Positions 48,597 through 58,482 of a stretch of DNA of 64,000 bases are shown here, piece after piece (the first letter of the stretch is position 1; each line of letters begins with the position of its first letter). The notes beneath the pieces are model-generated. The model had not been told where the DNA came from. It searched no databases and saw only the letters and a list, made by a program, of their open reading frames with translations. The stretch is taken from contig JAFLDS010000009.1 in NCBI GenBank assembly GCA_017302295.1, forward strand, positions 62,001 to 126,000, given 5' to 3'. The position numbers and the translations under genes are program-made. This stretch comes from Thauera sp. (GTDB taxonomy: Bacteria > Pseudomonadota > Gammaproteobacteria > Burkholderiales > Rhodocyclaceae).

Positions 48597-49783
48597 TCTG
48601 GCTCCTGCTGCTGATCGTGCTGGTCGTCCTCGCCGGCGGCTGGTGGGGGTGGCCGCTGGCCGCGGCGCTGTTCGGCAGCCGCGCAATCAACGACAAGAGC
48701 AGCGCGCTCAGCAAGATCACCGAGCTGATGCGTGCCCATGACATCTCGCCGGCCGAAGTCGCTGCGGTATACCGCGATCCGACACTGATCTCGACCGCGG
48801 CCCCCAAACGCAGCAGCGGCGAGATTGCACGGACGCTCTTCATCTACCTCGGCGCGATCTTCATCCTTGCCGGCATCGGCACCTACATCGGCATGTTCTG
48901 GAACCGCATGGGCAGCGTCATGCGGATCGTCGTCACCCTCGGCGTCGCTTATGCGCTGCTGGTCGTGCTGGTCTCGGCGCTGCACGAGAGGAAGTTTCCC
49001 AGGCTCGTCCTGCCGCTGACGCTGGCGACGGCGTTCATGCTGACGAGCGGCTGGTTCGTCTTCATCGACGAGGTCTTTCCGCGCGGCGACGACTGGCGGC
49101 TGGCTGCGCTCGCCGTCTTCGGCACGATGGCGATTCATCAGGGCCTGCTGTTTCGCCAGTACGCGCTGAGCGTGCTCGCCTTCACCGCCCTGTGCTTCGT
49201 CTACGCCTTTCTGTCGGTCGGCCTCGACCTGCTCGACGTGCCGGCGGGCTTCAGCGCGATCATGCTCGGCGCCTCGCTGTTGCTGGTCGCCAGCGGGCTC
49301 GAGAAGTCGCCGCAGCGCAGCCTCGCCGAGTTTGCCTACCTGATCGCGCTGTGCTGGTTCAACGCCGGCTTGTTCGACCGCGTCGCCATCGCTGCCGCGG
49401 CCGACTGGGCCGCGCTGCTGACCGGCGCCTCGGTCGTGTCCGCCGCCTACGGCCTGCACAAGGACGGGCGCCAGCTCCGGCTATCGGGCCTCGGCTACCT
49501 GATCGGCTCGGCGCTCGCCTACAGCGGCCTCTTCGACCTGCTGCGCCAGACCCCGGCCGAGCTGCTCTACTTCGCCGTCACCGCGGCGATGCTCTACGCC
49601 TGCGTGCGGCTGCAGAGTCGCGCGCTGCTCCTGACCACGGTGCTCGCCATGCTCGGTTTCATCGGCTACTTCACCGCCGAACACTTCGTGGATTCGCTCG
49701 GCTGGCCGGTCTCGCTGGTCCTCATGGGCGTCGCCTTCATCGGCGTCGGCACCCTGGCGATGCGGATCAAGCGGCAGATCTGA
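48593..49783 (+). CDS. DUF2157-like polytopic membrane protein
   Basis: A 396-residue integral membrane protein with about ten helices. After one N-terminal helix (IWLLLLIVLVVLAGGWW) there is a soluble stretch that contains a short helix-turn segment (ITELMRAHDISPAEVAAVYR), then SGEIARTLFIYLGAIFILAG, which resembles DUF2157 membrane proteins. GTG start at 48593, inside the previous stop. Function unknown. The high GC and codon use match the core chromosome rather than the AT-richer hsdS. Confidence 0.72.
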   Translation: MIWLLLLIVLVVLAGGWWGWPLAAALFGSRAINDKSSALSKITELMRAHDISPAEVAAVYRDPTLISTAAPKRSSGEIARTLFIYLGAIFILAGIGTYIGMFWNRMGSVMRIVVTLGVAYALLVVLVSALHERKFPRLVLPLTLATAFMLTSGWFVFIDEVFPRGDDWRLAALAVFGTMAIHQGLLFRQYALSVLAFTALCFVYAFLSVGLDLLDVPAGFSAIMLGASLLLVASGLEKSPQRSLAEFAYLIALCWFNAGLFDRVAIAAAADWAALLTGASVVSAAYGLHKDGRQLRLSGLGYLIGSALAYSGLFDLLRQTPAELLYFAVTAAMLYACVRLQSRALLLTTVLAMLGFIGYFTAEHFVDSLGWPVSLVLMGVAFIGVGTLAMRIKRQI

Positions 49784-50020
49784 GGGCGCTGCCTGGAAGG
49801 GGCTGTACCGGCCGGCCGTTTCCTCGCCGTACTGGCCGAGGATCCCTTCCACAAGCGCCCGCCCGACGAGAGACTCGTGGGCGATCTTGCCGGGCCACGA
49901 CGCCGCGCCCTTGATTGATTCACTTTCAATCACTATGATTTTTTCAGCATCGCATTGATTACACGAAGCGGCTCGGCAGGGCCGCTTCCCTACACCCGCT
50001 CCCGACCGACCAGCCTCCAG
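49784..50020. other. 237-bp gap with a coding-like minus-strand fragment
   Basis: On the minus strand from about 49940 down to 49795 the frame reads KGAASWPGKIAHESLVGRAL, then GILGQYGEETAGRY, with strong third-position GC, like real coding sequence. No start or end is credible and no family was recognised, so it may be a remnant. The right part is AT-richer (CTATGATTTTTTCAGC) and may hold the promoter of the antitoxin at 50021. Confidence 0.3.
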
Positions 50021-50290
50021 ATGACACAAGCCGCAACCAAAGTGCTCACCGCCCACGTGCCGCTCCCGCTCGCGGAAAAGGTCGATCAGATGGCCGCGAG
50101 GCTGGAGCGCTCGCGCGGCTGGATCATGAAGCAAGCGCTCTCCGCCTGGATCGCCCAGGAGGAAGAGCGCGATCGCCTGACCCAGGAGGCGCTCGCCGAC
50201 GTGGACGCCGGTCTCGTCGTCGACCCTCTCGCGGTGCAGGCCTGGGCCGACAGCCTGGGCACGGACCAGCCCCTGCCGCTGCCACGCTGA
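50021..50290 (+). CDS. Ribbon-helix-helix antitoxin (CopG/ParD-like)
   Basis: An 89-residue protein. KVLTAHVPLPLAEKVDQMAARL and RSRGWIMKQALSAWI form an RHH DNA-binding fold as in CopG/RelB-like antitoxins. The acidic C-terminal region (ADVDAGLVVDP) is the probable toxin-binding part. Its stop overlaps the next start by one base (TGATG). No operator palindrome was found upstream. Confidence 0.85.
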   Translation: MTQAATKVLTAHVPLPLAEKVDQMAARLERSRGWIMKQALSAWIAQEEERDRLTQEALADVDAGLVVDPLAVQAWADSLGTDQPLPLPR

Positions 50291-50568
50291 TGGAGCTGAA
50301 GTGGACCAGCAAGGCGCTTGCCGATCTGGCGCGCCTGCATGAGTTCCTGGCGACGGCGAACAGGCAGGCCGCCGCAAAGGCGGTACAGGCGCTGACCAAG
50401 CCCCCGACCATCCTGCTGACCAATCCGCGCATCGGGGAACAGCTCTTCCAGTTCGCGCCGCGCGAGGTCCGGCGGATCCTGGTCGCGCAGTACGAGGTGC
50501 GCTACGAGATCCGCGACTCGGTCATCTACGTCCTGCGGCTGTGGCACACCCGAGAGGACCGTGCCTGA
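50290..50568 (+). CDS. RelE/ParE-family toxin
   Basis: A 92-residue protein of the RelE/ParE superfamily. LKWTSKALADLARLHEFLA is the N-terminal helix pair, and REVRRILVAQYEVRYEIRD followed by VIYVLRLWHTRED is the characteristic C-terminal sheet with the HxRE motif. Members either cut mRNA on ribosomes (RelE) or inhibit gyrase (ParE); which applies cannot be told. It is coupled to the RHH antitoxin just upstream. Confidence 0.87.
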   Translation: MELKWTSKALADLARLHEFLATANRQAAAKAVQALTKPPTILLTNPRIGEQLFQFAPREVRRILVAQYEVRYEIRDSVIYVLRLWHTREDRA

Positions 50569-50571
50569 CCC

Positions 50572-51030
50572 ATGCCCCTCGACTTCGCCACCCTCGACGC
50601 CCTGCGCACCCACCACCCCGCCTGGCGCCTGCTGCGCTCGGACCATGCGGCGCTGGTGGCGAGCTTCCTGCATCGGGTCTTCGTCACCCCCAACGTGCGC
50701 GGCATGCCGGCGGCGGACCTCGCCGAGGCGCTGGAGGACGAGCTCTACGCGCTGCGCCTCACGCGCGGCGAGGACGCCTTCCCCAAGCCGGCGATCGACT
50801 ACCTCGACGACTGGGCCGCGGCCGACAAGGCCTGGCTGCGCAAGTACTACAAGCCCGGCACCGACGAAGCGCAGTTCGATCTCACCCCGGCCACCGAGAA
50901 GGCGCTCGCCTGGCTGGCGCAGCTGAGCGAACGCCAGTTCGTCGGCACCGAGTCGCGGCTGCTCACCCTCTTCGCCCTGCTCAAGCAGATGGGCGAGGGC
51001 AGCGAGACCGACCCCGCGCGGCGCATCGCC
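50572..51030 (+). pseudogene. Truncated DUF3375 gene, probable jetA remnant of a Wadjet/MksBEF system
   Basis: The first 153 codons resemble the N-terminus of DUF3375 proteins: RTHHPAWRLLRSDHAALVAS, then NVRGMPAADLAEALEDELYALR, FDLTPATEKALAWLAQL and FVGTESRLLTLFALLKQM. DUF3375 is JetA, the kleisin-like subunit of the Wadjet anti-plasmid condensin. A whole JetA is about 480-500 residues; here similarity stops after about residue 153 and the rest of the open frame (to 51408) is unrelated and runs into the next gene. No jetB, jetC or jetD is in the window. It starts 3 bp after the RelE-like toxin. Confidence 0.7.
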
Positions 51031-51263
51031 GAAGAGATCGAGAGTACCCTGGCCGGAGTCTGGGAAATCGAGGCCAGCAAACACCGCGCCTTCCGACATC
51101 CGACATTGAGAAGACGAACTCCTGCGGGAAGCAGTATGAGTCCGTCTTTGTTCGAAGCAGATCGACCAGCACGCGAACCCGTCACGAACACACGGGCGCC
51201 TTGCATGGAGGCGGGCCGGTCAAACGATCTGCGGCAGACTTTCATCAAAACTTGGTTGCACCC

Positions 51264-51902
51264 ATGCCCGCCCTCACCATCCTCCACCTCGACACCGACC
51301 TGCTCGTCGTCGACAAGCCCGCCGGCCTGCTATCCGTTCCGGCCGGGGGTACCGACCGTCAGGACTGCCTGGCGGTGCGTGTGCGGGCGCTGCACGACGA
51401 TGCGCTGATCGTGCATCGGCTGGATGCGGCGACGTCAGGCCTGGTGCTGTTTGCCCGCGGCCTGGAGATGCTGCGCCGCATGAGTCTGGCTTTCGAGCAG
51501 CGCATGGTGGGCAAGCAGTATGTGGCCCTGGTACAGGGCCACATGGCCGAGGCGGAAGGCGAGATCGACCTTCCGCTGGGCGAGGATGCCGGCAACCGGC
51601 CGCGCCAGATCGTCGACCCGGTGCGCGGCCGGCGCGCACTGACGCGCTATCAGGTGCTGGAGCGTCTGGGCGACGGCGCGGACGCCCGCACGCGCGTGGC
51701 CCTGAAGCCGGTCACCGGCCGCGCGCACCAGTTGCGCGTGCATCTGCTGGCGCTCGGCCACCCCATCCTCGGTGATCCGCTCTACGCACCGCGCGACAGC
51801 GCGGCGCGTTTCCCGCGCATGCACCTGCACGCCACCCGCATCGCCTTCATCCATCCGCGGACGCGGGTGCCGATGCAGTTCGAGAGCCGGGTGCCGTTCT
51901 GA
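51264..51902 (+). CDS. RluA-family pseudouridine synthase
   Basis: A 212-residue rRNA/tRNA pseudouridine synthase of the RluA family. The catalytic HRLDAATSG motif supplies the Asp nucleophile. LLVVDKPAGLLSVPAGG, VTGRAHQLRVHL and HPILGDPLYAP are further family motifs. No S4 domain is present, and the protein is short, like TruC/RluA-type enzymes of about 220 residues. Which uridine it modifies is unknown. The region 51031-51263 in front has no recognised gene. Confidence 0.92.
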   Translation: MPALTILHLDTDLLVVDKPAGLLSVPAGGTDRQDCLAVRVRALHDDALIVHRLDAATSGLVLFARGLEMLRRMSLAFEQRMVGKQYVALVQGHMAEAEGEIDLPLGEDAGNRPRQIVDPVRGRRALTRYQVLERLGDGADARTRVALKPVTGRAHQLRVHLLALGHPILGDPLYAPRDSAARFPRMHLHATRIAFIHPRTRVPMQFESRVPF

Positions 51903-52008
51903 CCGACGGGGCATGCCAGACGGAACGCTTTCGCAGAATGCGTCGCAGGATCACACGATTCCTGGACTATCCTTCGCAGTTCACAACACACACATAGGAG
52001 ACTTCACC

Positions 52009-52353
52009 ATGGTCCAGCGATTCGATGTCGGTGCGCGCATTTCGGAAATGGCGGTGCACAACAGCACCGTTTACCTTGCCGGCCAGATCGCCAAGGATGC
52101 CAGCCAGGATATCCGCGGCCAGACGCGCCAGATCCTGGACAGCATCGACGCGCTGCTCGCGCGCGCCGGGTCCGACAAGTCGAAGATCCTGATGGCGCAG
52201 ATCTTCATTGCCGACCTGAAGGATTTCCCGGCGATGAACGAGATCTGGGACGCCTGGGTGGTACCGGGCCAGACGCCGCCTCGGGCCACGGTGCTGGCCG
52301 GCATGATCAACCCCGACTGGAAGCTCGAGATCGTCGTCACCGCTGCGCTCTGA
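52009..52353 (+). CDS. RidA family protein (YjgF/YER057c/UK114)
   Basis: A 114-residue protein. NSTVYLAGQIAKDASQDIRGQTRQIL and the C-terminal PRATVLAGMINPDWKLEIVV are the RidA family motifs, although the catalytic Arg segment is of the divergent subgroup (PPRATV). RidA proteins deaminate reactive enamine/imine intermediates from PLP enzymes. ATAGGAG precedes the ATG. Divergent subgroups may have other roles. Confidence 0.87.
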   Translation: MVQRFDVGARISEMAVHNSTVYLAGQIAKDASQDIRGQTRQILDSIDALLARAGSDKSKILMAQIFIADLKDFPAMNEIWDAWVVPGQTPPRATVLAGMINPDWKLEIVVTAAL

Positions 52354-52459
52354 GCGGCGATGGAGAGCCGGATCGGGCGTCTCGCTTGACCCGGCTCAAG
52401 ACGATGGCATCGTCCCCTGCCTATACTTGCGCCGTCGCGCCACCAAGGAGGAAGTCATC

Positions 52460-52927
52460 GTGCCCATCACCTGGAGTCCCGAACTCGACACCGGCATAGA
52501 CGTGATCGACCGGCAACATGGCCGCATCGTCGAATACATCAACGCGCTCGAGCTCGCGCATGCGGCCCACGACCGCGCCGCCGTCGGGCAAACGCTGGAC
52601 GACCTCGTGGACTACACGATGTCGCATTTCGCCTTCGAAGAAAGCCTGCAGGAAGACGCCGGCTACCCCTTCGCCAAGGCGCACAAGCGGGTGCATGAAC
52701 TGTTCGTGCGCAAGGTCGGTGAATACGTCGAGCGCCACCGCCTGGGGGACGACGTGAGCGAGGAACTGCACAAGCTGCTCGCCACCTGGCTGATGAACCA
52801 CATCAAGCGCGACGACGCCGACTATGTGGGCGCGGTGAAAACCAGCATGATCGGCATCATCGCCGAGAAGCGCGAGAAGAAGGAGGAGGGCGGCTGGTTC
52901 AGCCGCTTCTTCAAGCGCTCACACTGA
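52460..52927 (+). CDS. Bacteriohemerythrin
   Basis: A 155-residue non-heme di-iron O2-binding protein. The iron ligands are seen in the order His (VIDRQHGRIVEY), His/Glu (MSHFAFEESLQ), His (AHKRVHELF) and His/Asp (MNHIKRDDADY). The last 25 residues are basic/aromatic (EKREKKEEGGWFSRFFKRSH), an unusual extension. The GTG start at 52460 has AAGGAGG upstream. It may store or carry O2, or sense it. Confidence 0.91.
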   Translation: MPITWSPELDTGIDVIDRQHGRIVEYINALELAHAAHDRAAVGQTLDDLVDYTMSHFAFEESLQEDAGYPFAKAHKRVHELFVRKVGEYVERHRLGDDVSEELHKLLATWLMNHIKRDDADYVGAVKTSMIGIIAEKREKKEEGGWFSRFFKRSH

Positions 52928-52951
52928 CCGCGCACGGCCTGCAAGGCCGGG

Positions 52952-52967
52952 GGTGCCGAAAGGCGCC
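52952..52967. terminator. GGTGCC-GAAA-GGCGCC hairpin after hemerythrin
   Basis: A 6-bp stem (one G-U pair) closed by a GAAA tetraloop between the convergent hemerythrin and lipoprotein genes. No T-run follows on either strand, so its role as a terminator is uncertain. Confidence 0.35.
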
Positions 52968-52994
52968 TTCATGCAGCTTGAAAAACGACCAGCC

Positions 52995-53396
52995 TCAGGC
53001 CAGCCGGCACTCGTTGGCGATCGGCTTCTGCGTGCGGCCATCGAGCAGCAGCCCCTTCCACGGCAAGTCGATCCACACCAGGCTTTTTGCTGCGTCCTCG
53101 AAGCGCGGCAGGCCCGAGTTCGACGGGTCGCGCTCCATCGAGTAGGTGTGGCCGTTCCAGCCGAGCTGGATGCGGTGGTTCACCTTGTCGCGCACCTCGC
53201 GGCCGATATGCAGCTTCACGCCCAGCTCGCAGCGGTAGTCGCCGCTGCCGAGCGCGAACTCGAACTGCCCGCCGTTCTGCACATAGCCGCTACCCGTCTC
53301 TGCGCCGGCAGACGGCGGGGGCGCGGGCGGCTGGCTGGTGCAGGCGGCCAGCACGAGGACGGACGCGAAGGCTGCGGCGAACGAATGGGGAGTCAT
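52995..53396 (-). CDS. MliC-like small lipoprotein
   Basis: A 133-residue protein with a signal peptide and a lipobox (SVLVLAAC), so it is exported and lipid-anchored. The mature part has a Pro/Ala-rich linker, then YRCELGVKLHI, NHRIQLGWNGHTY, SLVWIDLPWKGLLLDG and a Cys near the end. Together with the YxC near the start this recalls the MliC/PliC lysozyme-inhibitor fold, but the SGxxY-type inhibitory loop is altered (SGLPRFED). A lysozyme inhibitor role is possible. Start ATG 53396; GTG at 53402 is an alternative. Confidence 0.6.
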   Translation of the reverse strand: MTPHSFAAAFASVLVLAACTSQPPAPPPSAGAETGSGYVQNGGQFEFALGSGDYRCELGVKLHIGREVRDKVNHRIQLGWNGHTYSMERDPSNSGLPRFEDAAKSLVWIDLPWKGLLLDGRTQKPIANECRLA

Positions 53397-53448
53397 GGAC
53401 ACGGGCCGGTTGCTGAAGTCGATCCGCGATTCTAGATCGACGGCCGCA

Positions 53449-53473
53449 GCAGCCGGCGTGGGGCGCCGGCTGC
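53449..53473. other. GCAGCCGGCG/CGCCGGCTGC hairpin
   Basis: A perfect 10-bp stem with a 5-nt loop between gpmI and the small lipoprotein gene (both minus strand). Read along the minus strand the T-run precedes the stem instead of following it, so it is not a standard terminator for gpmI. It may still stabilise the gpmI transcript end. Confidence 0.4.
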
Positions 53474-53504
53474 AAAAACGTAAGCAGACTTTACAGGCGG
53501 CGGC

Positions 53505-55172
<1,668 letters not shown>

Positions 55173-55289
55173 GGTCACTTCCTGACGAAGAGAGGTGTTG
55201 GTGCCCGCCAGACACGACATACCGCGACCGACGATCAGCGCGGAAGATAGCACCAAGACCGCAGCGCAGCATCCTGGAAACGTGGCGCG

Positions 55290-56327
55290 CTAGGAGCGCT
55301 CAGGCGGGCTTTGTGCCGGATCCGGCTGGCAGATGCGGCTGCCGAGTACCTCCTTGCGGATGTATTCGCGCCCATAGTGGTGGCCCGCGTCATGCCTGTC
55401 GGAGCCCTCGTCGAGAATGCGTGCGAGCATGCACGCCACGATGCGCATCGAATGCCCCGCGACGAGCGCCTTGCGATCGAACTGCAGGCCCAGGTCGTAG
55501 CGGTTGTAGCGGGTCGACGTAAACGAGGTCGTGATGAAACGGACCTTTTCGAGGATCTCGCCGCCGTGGTAGATGCGGTAGATCAGCGGGTAGCGATTGC
55601 GCACCGCGCCGTCGAACTTCAGCCGCGTCCAGTTCGTGACCGGCGAAGTGTTGAAGGTCACGACCCGCGTCACCTCGGCAAACTGGTAGCCCGCCTGCTG
55701 CGCCAGGCCGCCGCCGAGGGAATGTCCCACGGCATGGATGACGATCTCCGGGTTGGCATGACGCAGGCCCTTGATCAGATCCGGCATCATGCTGCGCGCG
55801 AGTGCGTATTGCGCCGGTTCGAAACCGAACAGCGCCGACAGATTCGTCGTCCAGTCGCTGATGAACTGGTCCTTGGTGTTCTCCGTGCCGCGAAAGGCGA
55901 TCACCGCTTCCGACGGAGGCGCGTCGCCTTGCCTGAACACGTAAGTTTCATAGAAAAGACCTCGCCCGGGGTCGTCCACACAAGCGTTGCTGCCTCGCCA
56001 GCGCATCCAGCGCCCCGTCCCGTCCGAACTCTTCGGCATGCCGTACGTATCGTCGAAGCCCGTTTCGAGGTAGCCACACCCGCGTCCAATTTTGCGATCC
56101 TCGCGATAGACGACTTGGGCGAATAGGGCCATGAGCCCGAAATCCTCCGCGATCGCCTGCACGAAAGCATCGTCGAACGCCTGGGGGTCGTCCTTCACCG
56201 CATCCCCGTAAGCGCTCAATGTCGCAATCGGGGTCAGCACGAGACCGCAGCCGCTCATCATGCAGACGACGACGAACGCCAACAGCGCCCGCGTCCAGGA
56301 AAAAACGATATGGGGATGCGTCTTCAC
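55290..56327 (-). CDS. Class 3 lipase-like lipoprotein
   Basis: A 345-residue exported lipoprotein. The signal peptide ends in MMSGC (Cys27). AVIAFRGTENTKDQFISDW and the nucleophile elbow VGHSLGGGLAQQAGY are typical class 3 (fungal-type) lipase motifs with a Ser nucleophile. The substrate could be triacylglycerol or phospholipid. The GTG start at 56327 has AAGGAGG upstream. It is divergent from the DUF3616 gene (76 bp). Confidence 0.84.
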   Translation of the reverse strand: MKTHPHIVFSWTRALLAFVVVCMMSGCGLVLTPIATLSAYGDAVKDDPQAFDDAFVQAIAEDFGLMALFAQVVYREDRKIGRGCGYLETGFDDTYGMPKSSDGTGRWMRWRGSNACVDDPGRGLFYETYVFRQGDAPPSEAVIAFRGTENTKDQFISDWTTNLSALFGFEPAQYALARSMMPDLIKGLRHANPEIVIHAVGHSLGGGLAQQAGYQFAEVTRVVTFNTSPVTNWTRLKFDGAVRNRYPLIYRIYHGGEILEKVRFITTSFTSTRYNRYDLGLQFDRKALVAGHSMRIVACMLARILDEGSDRHDAGHHYGREYIRKEVLGSRICQPDPAQSPPERS

Positions 56328-56403
56328 GATTGCCCTCCTTCGCTCGTCCCTGTCAGGATACGCCTACGTCACATTTGCGACGCCCCGACCCGGACCTGAA
56401 ACG

Positions 56404-57492
56404 ATGCCGAACACCCGAATCCCCAATGCCGTGCGGCTCGAATTCGCGCCCGGACAGCTGGTGCACACCAATCTCTCCGGCGCTGCCTTCAGCGGCGACT
56501 GGCTGTGGGTCGCCGGCGACGAATCCTGCGGCGTCGATCGCCTGCGTCGACTCGAACCGACCGGCGCCGAAGCGCTGCGCTACGCCGAACCACATAGCTT
56601 CCTCCTGGCCGACTTGCTCGATCTGCCGGATGCGGCCGATGTCGAGGCCGACCTCGAAGGCATGGCGCTCGCCGACGGCTACCTGTGGGTCGTCGGCTCG
56701 CACGGCCTGAAGCGCAAAAACGTCAAGCCGGGCCGCAGCGATGCCGACAACGCGAAGCGGCTGGCCAAACTTGCGCTGGATGGCAACCGCCGCGTGCTGG
56801 CTCGCCTGCCCGTCGAACATGACGCCGACGGCGTGCCGCGCCTGGTGCGCGAAACCGAGGATGGCCGGTGCGCACTGAGGCTGAAGGGCGACGCGAACGA
56901 CAACCTGCTGACCGAAGCGCTGGCGGACGATCCCCATTTCAGCCCCTTCCTGTCGATTCCCGGCAAGGACAACGGCTTCGACATCGAAGGCCTGGCCGTG
57001 GCAGGAAATCGGCTGCTGCTCGGCCTGCGCGGCCCGGTGCTGCGCGGCTGGTCGGCGATGCTGGAGGTCGCCGTCGAGGAGAAGGGCGGCCAGTTGCGGC
57101 TCGTCCCGCTCGACGACAACGGCACCCTGCTGCGCAAGCATTTCCTCGATCTGGAAGGCCTCGGCGTCCGCGACCTGCACTTCTGCGGCGACGACCTGTA
57201 CATCCTCGCCGGCCCGACGATGGTGCTGAACGGCGAGATCCGCGTCTTCAAGTGGCCCGGCGCCCGCCAGACGCTGGATGCGAACCGCGAGCCGGTGCGC
57301 TTCGAATCCGCCCTGCGCGAAGCGGTCACCCTGCCGCACGGGCGCGGCACCAACCGCGCCGAAGCCATCTGCGCCCTGCCCTCCGGGCTGACCCAACACC
57401 CCCTGGCCTGGCTCGTGCTCTACGACGCCCCGGGCGAAGACCGCAAGGACGGCGAATACACCGTGTTCGGCGACCTGCTCGCGCGCGACTGA
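56404..57492 (+). CDS. DUF3616 family protein
   Basis: A 362-residue cytoplasmic-looking protein of the DUF3616 family, with a beta-propeller-like series of strands. LSGAAFSGDWLWVAGDESCG, ADLEGMALADGYLWVVGSHG, NGFDIEGLAVAGNRLLLGLRG and LEGLGVRDLHFCGDDLYILAG are repeated strand units. No signal peptide. Function is unknown; the WVAGDE/EGMA motifs look like a sugar-lactone-type or metal-binding propeller. Confidence 0.8.
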   Translation: MPNTRIPNAVRLEFAPGQLVHTNLSGAAFSGDWLWVAGDESCGVDRLRRLEPTGAEALRYAEPHSFLLADLLDLPDAADVEADLEGMALADGYLWVVGSHGLKRKNVKPGRSDADNAKRLAKLALDGNRRVLARLPVEHDADGVPRLVRETEDGRCALRLKGDANDNLLTEALADDPHFSPFLSIPGKDNGFDIEGLAVAGNRLLLGLRGPVLRGWSAMLEVAVEEKGGQLRLVPLDDNGTLLRKHFLDLEGLGVRDLHFCGDDLYILAGPTMVLNGEIRVFKWPGARQTLDANREPVRFESALREAVTLPHGRGTNRAEAICALPSGLTQHPLAWLVLYDAPGEDRKDGEYTVFGDLLARD

Positions 57493-57658
57493 CTGCTGCT
57501 GCCAGGTCCCGCAGAGACATCCGGCAGTGTCAAGACCGCGAGCAGGAGCGCGCACGCACGGCTACAGCGCAACGCGGCCCGCGATGCGGCGGCCGATGCG
57601 GGCTGGTGTTAGGATGAGATTCGCCTCTTCCAGCGACCCGACGTATCAGAGCCCCGCG

Positions 57659-58465
57659 ATGTCATCCTCGCCCGTTGCCCATGTCAGCCGGCTGGCTGTC
57701 CTGCTGTTGTCCGCGCTGTCCCTGCATGCCGCGCCGGCGCATGCCGATCGCCTGCAGGACATCGAGGCGCGCAAGACCCTGCGCGTCTGCGTCTGGCCCG
57801 ACTACTACGGCATTTCCTTCCGCAACCCGAAGACCCAGCAGCTGGCGGGCATCGACGTCGACAACGCCGGCGAGCTCGCGAAGGCACTGGGCGTGCGCGC
57901 CGAGTTCGTCGACAGCTCCTTCGCCCGCCTGGTGGACGACCTCGCCGCCGAACGGTGCGACATCGCCATGTTCGCCATCGGCATCACCCCGCAGCGCCAG
58001 GAAAGACTGCGCTTCACCCTGCCCTATCTGGCAAGCGACATCTGCGCGATCACCACCCGGAGCAACCGCCGCATCCGCAACTGGGACGACATCGACCAGC
58101 CGGGCACGGTGGTTGCGGTCGCACGCGGAACGCTGCACGAGTCGGTGATGCGGGCACGCCTCAAGTCCGCCGAGCTGCGCGTGCTCGACACACCGCAAGC
58201 GCGCGAGCAGGAGGTGGAATCCGGCCGTGCCGACGTGTTCATGACCGACTTCCCGTTCAGCCGGCGCATGCTGGACACCAGCGACTGGGCGCGCCTCGTG
58301 GCGCCGACCCAGACCTACCACGTCACCCCTTACGCCTGGGCGATGCTGCCTGGCGACGACCGCTTCCATGCCCGCGTCGAAGAGGTGCTGGCCACCCTGA
58401 AACGCGATGGGCGCCTGATGGAACACGCCCGGCGCTACGGGCTCGAACCCATCGTCATCCGCTGA
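57659..58465 (+). CDS. Periplasmic amino-acid-type solute-binding protein
   Basis: A 268-residue protein. A signal peptide (LAVLLLSALSLHAAPAHA) leads to a family 3 solute-binding domain: LRVCVWPDYYGISFRNPKT, GIDVDNAGELAKALGV and PQRQERLRFTLPYLASD. No ABC permease or ATPase gene is nearby; the next gene is a hybrid kinase, so this protein may act as the ligand-binding part of a sensor rather than of a transporter. Start ATG 57659. Confidence 0.84.
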   Translation: MSSSPVAHVSRLAVLLLSALSLHAAPAHADRLQDIEARKTLRVCVWPDYYGISFRNPKTQQLAGIDVDNAGELAKALGVRAEFVDSSFARLVDDLAAERCDIAMFAIGITPQRQERLRFTLPYLASDICAITTRSNRRIRNWDDIDQPGTVVAVARGTLHESVMRARLKSAELRVLDTPQAREQEVESGRADVFMTDFPFSRRMLDTSDWARLVAPTQTYHVTPYAWAMLPGDDRFHARVEEVLATLKRDGRLMEHARRYGLEPIVIR

Positions 58466-58482
58466 GCGCCACAACCCACCCG

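Noticed and set aside
50572-51408. Intact 278-residue DUF3375 protein
   Set aside because: Family similarity ends near residue 153, and the remainder is low in similarity and overlaps the RluA-family gene in another frame; a truncated gene is the simpler reading.
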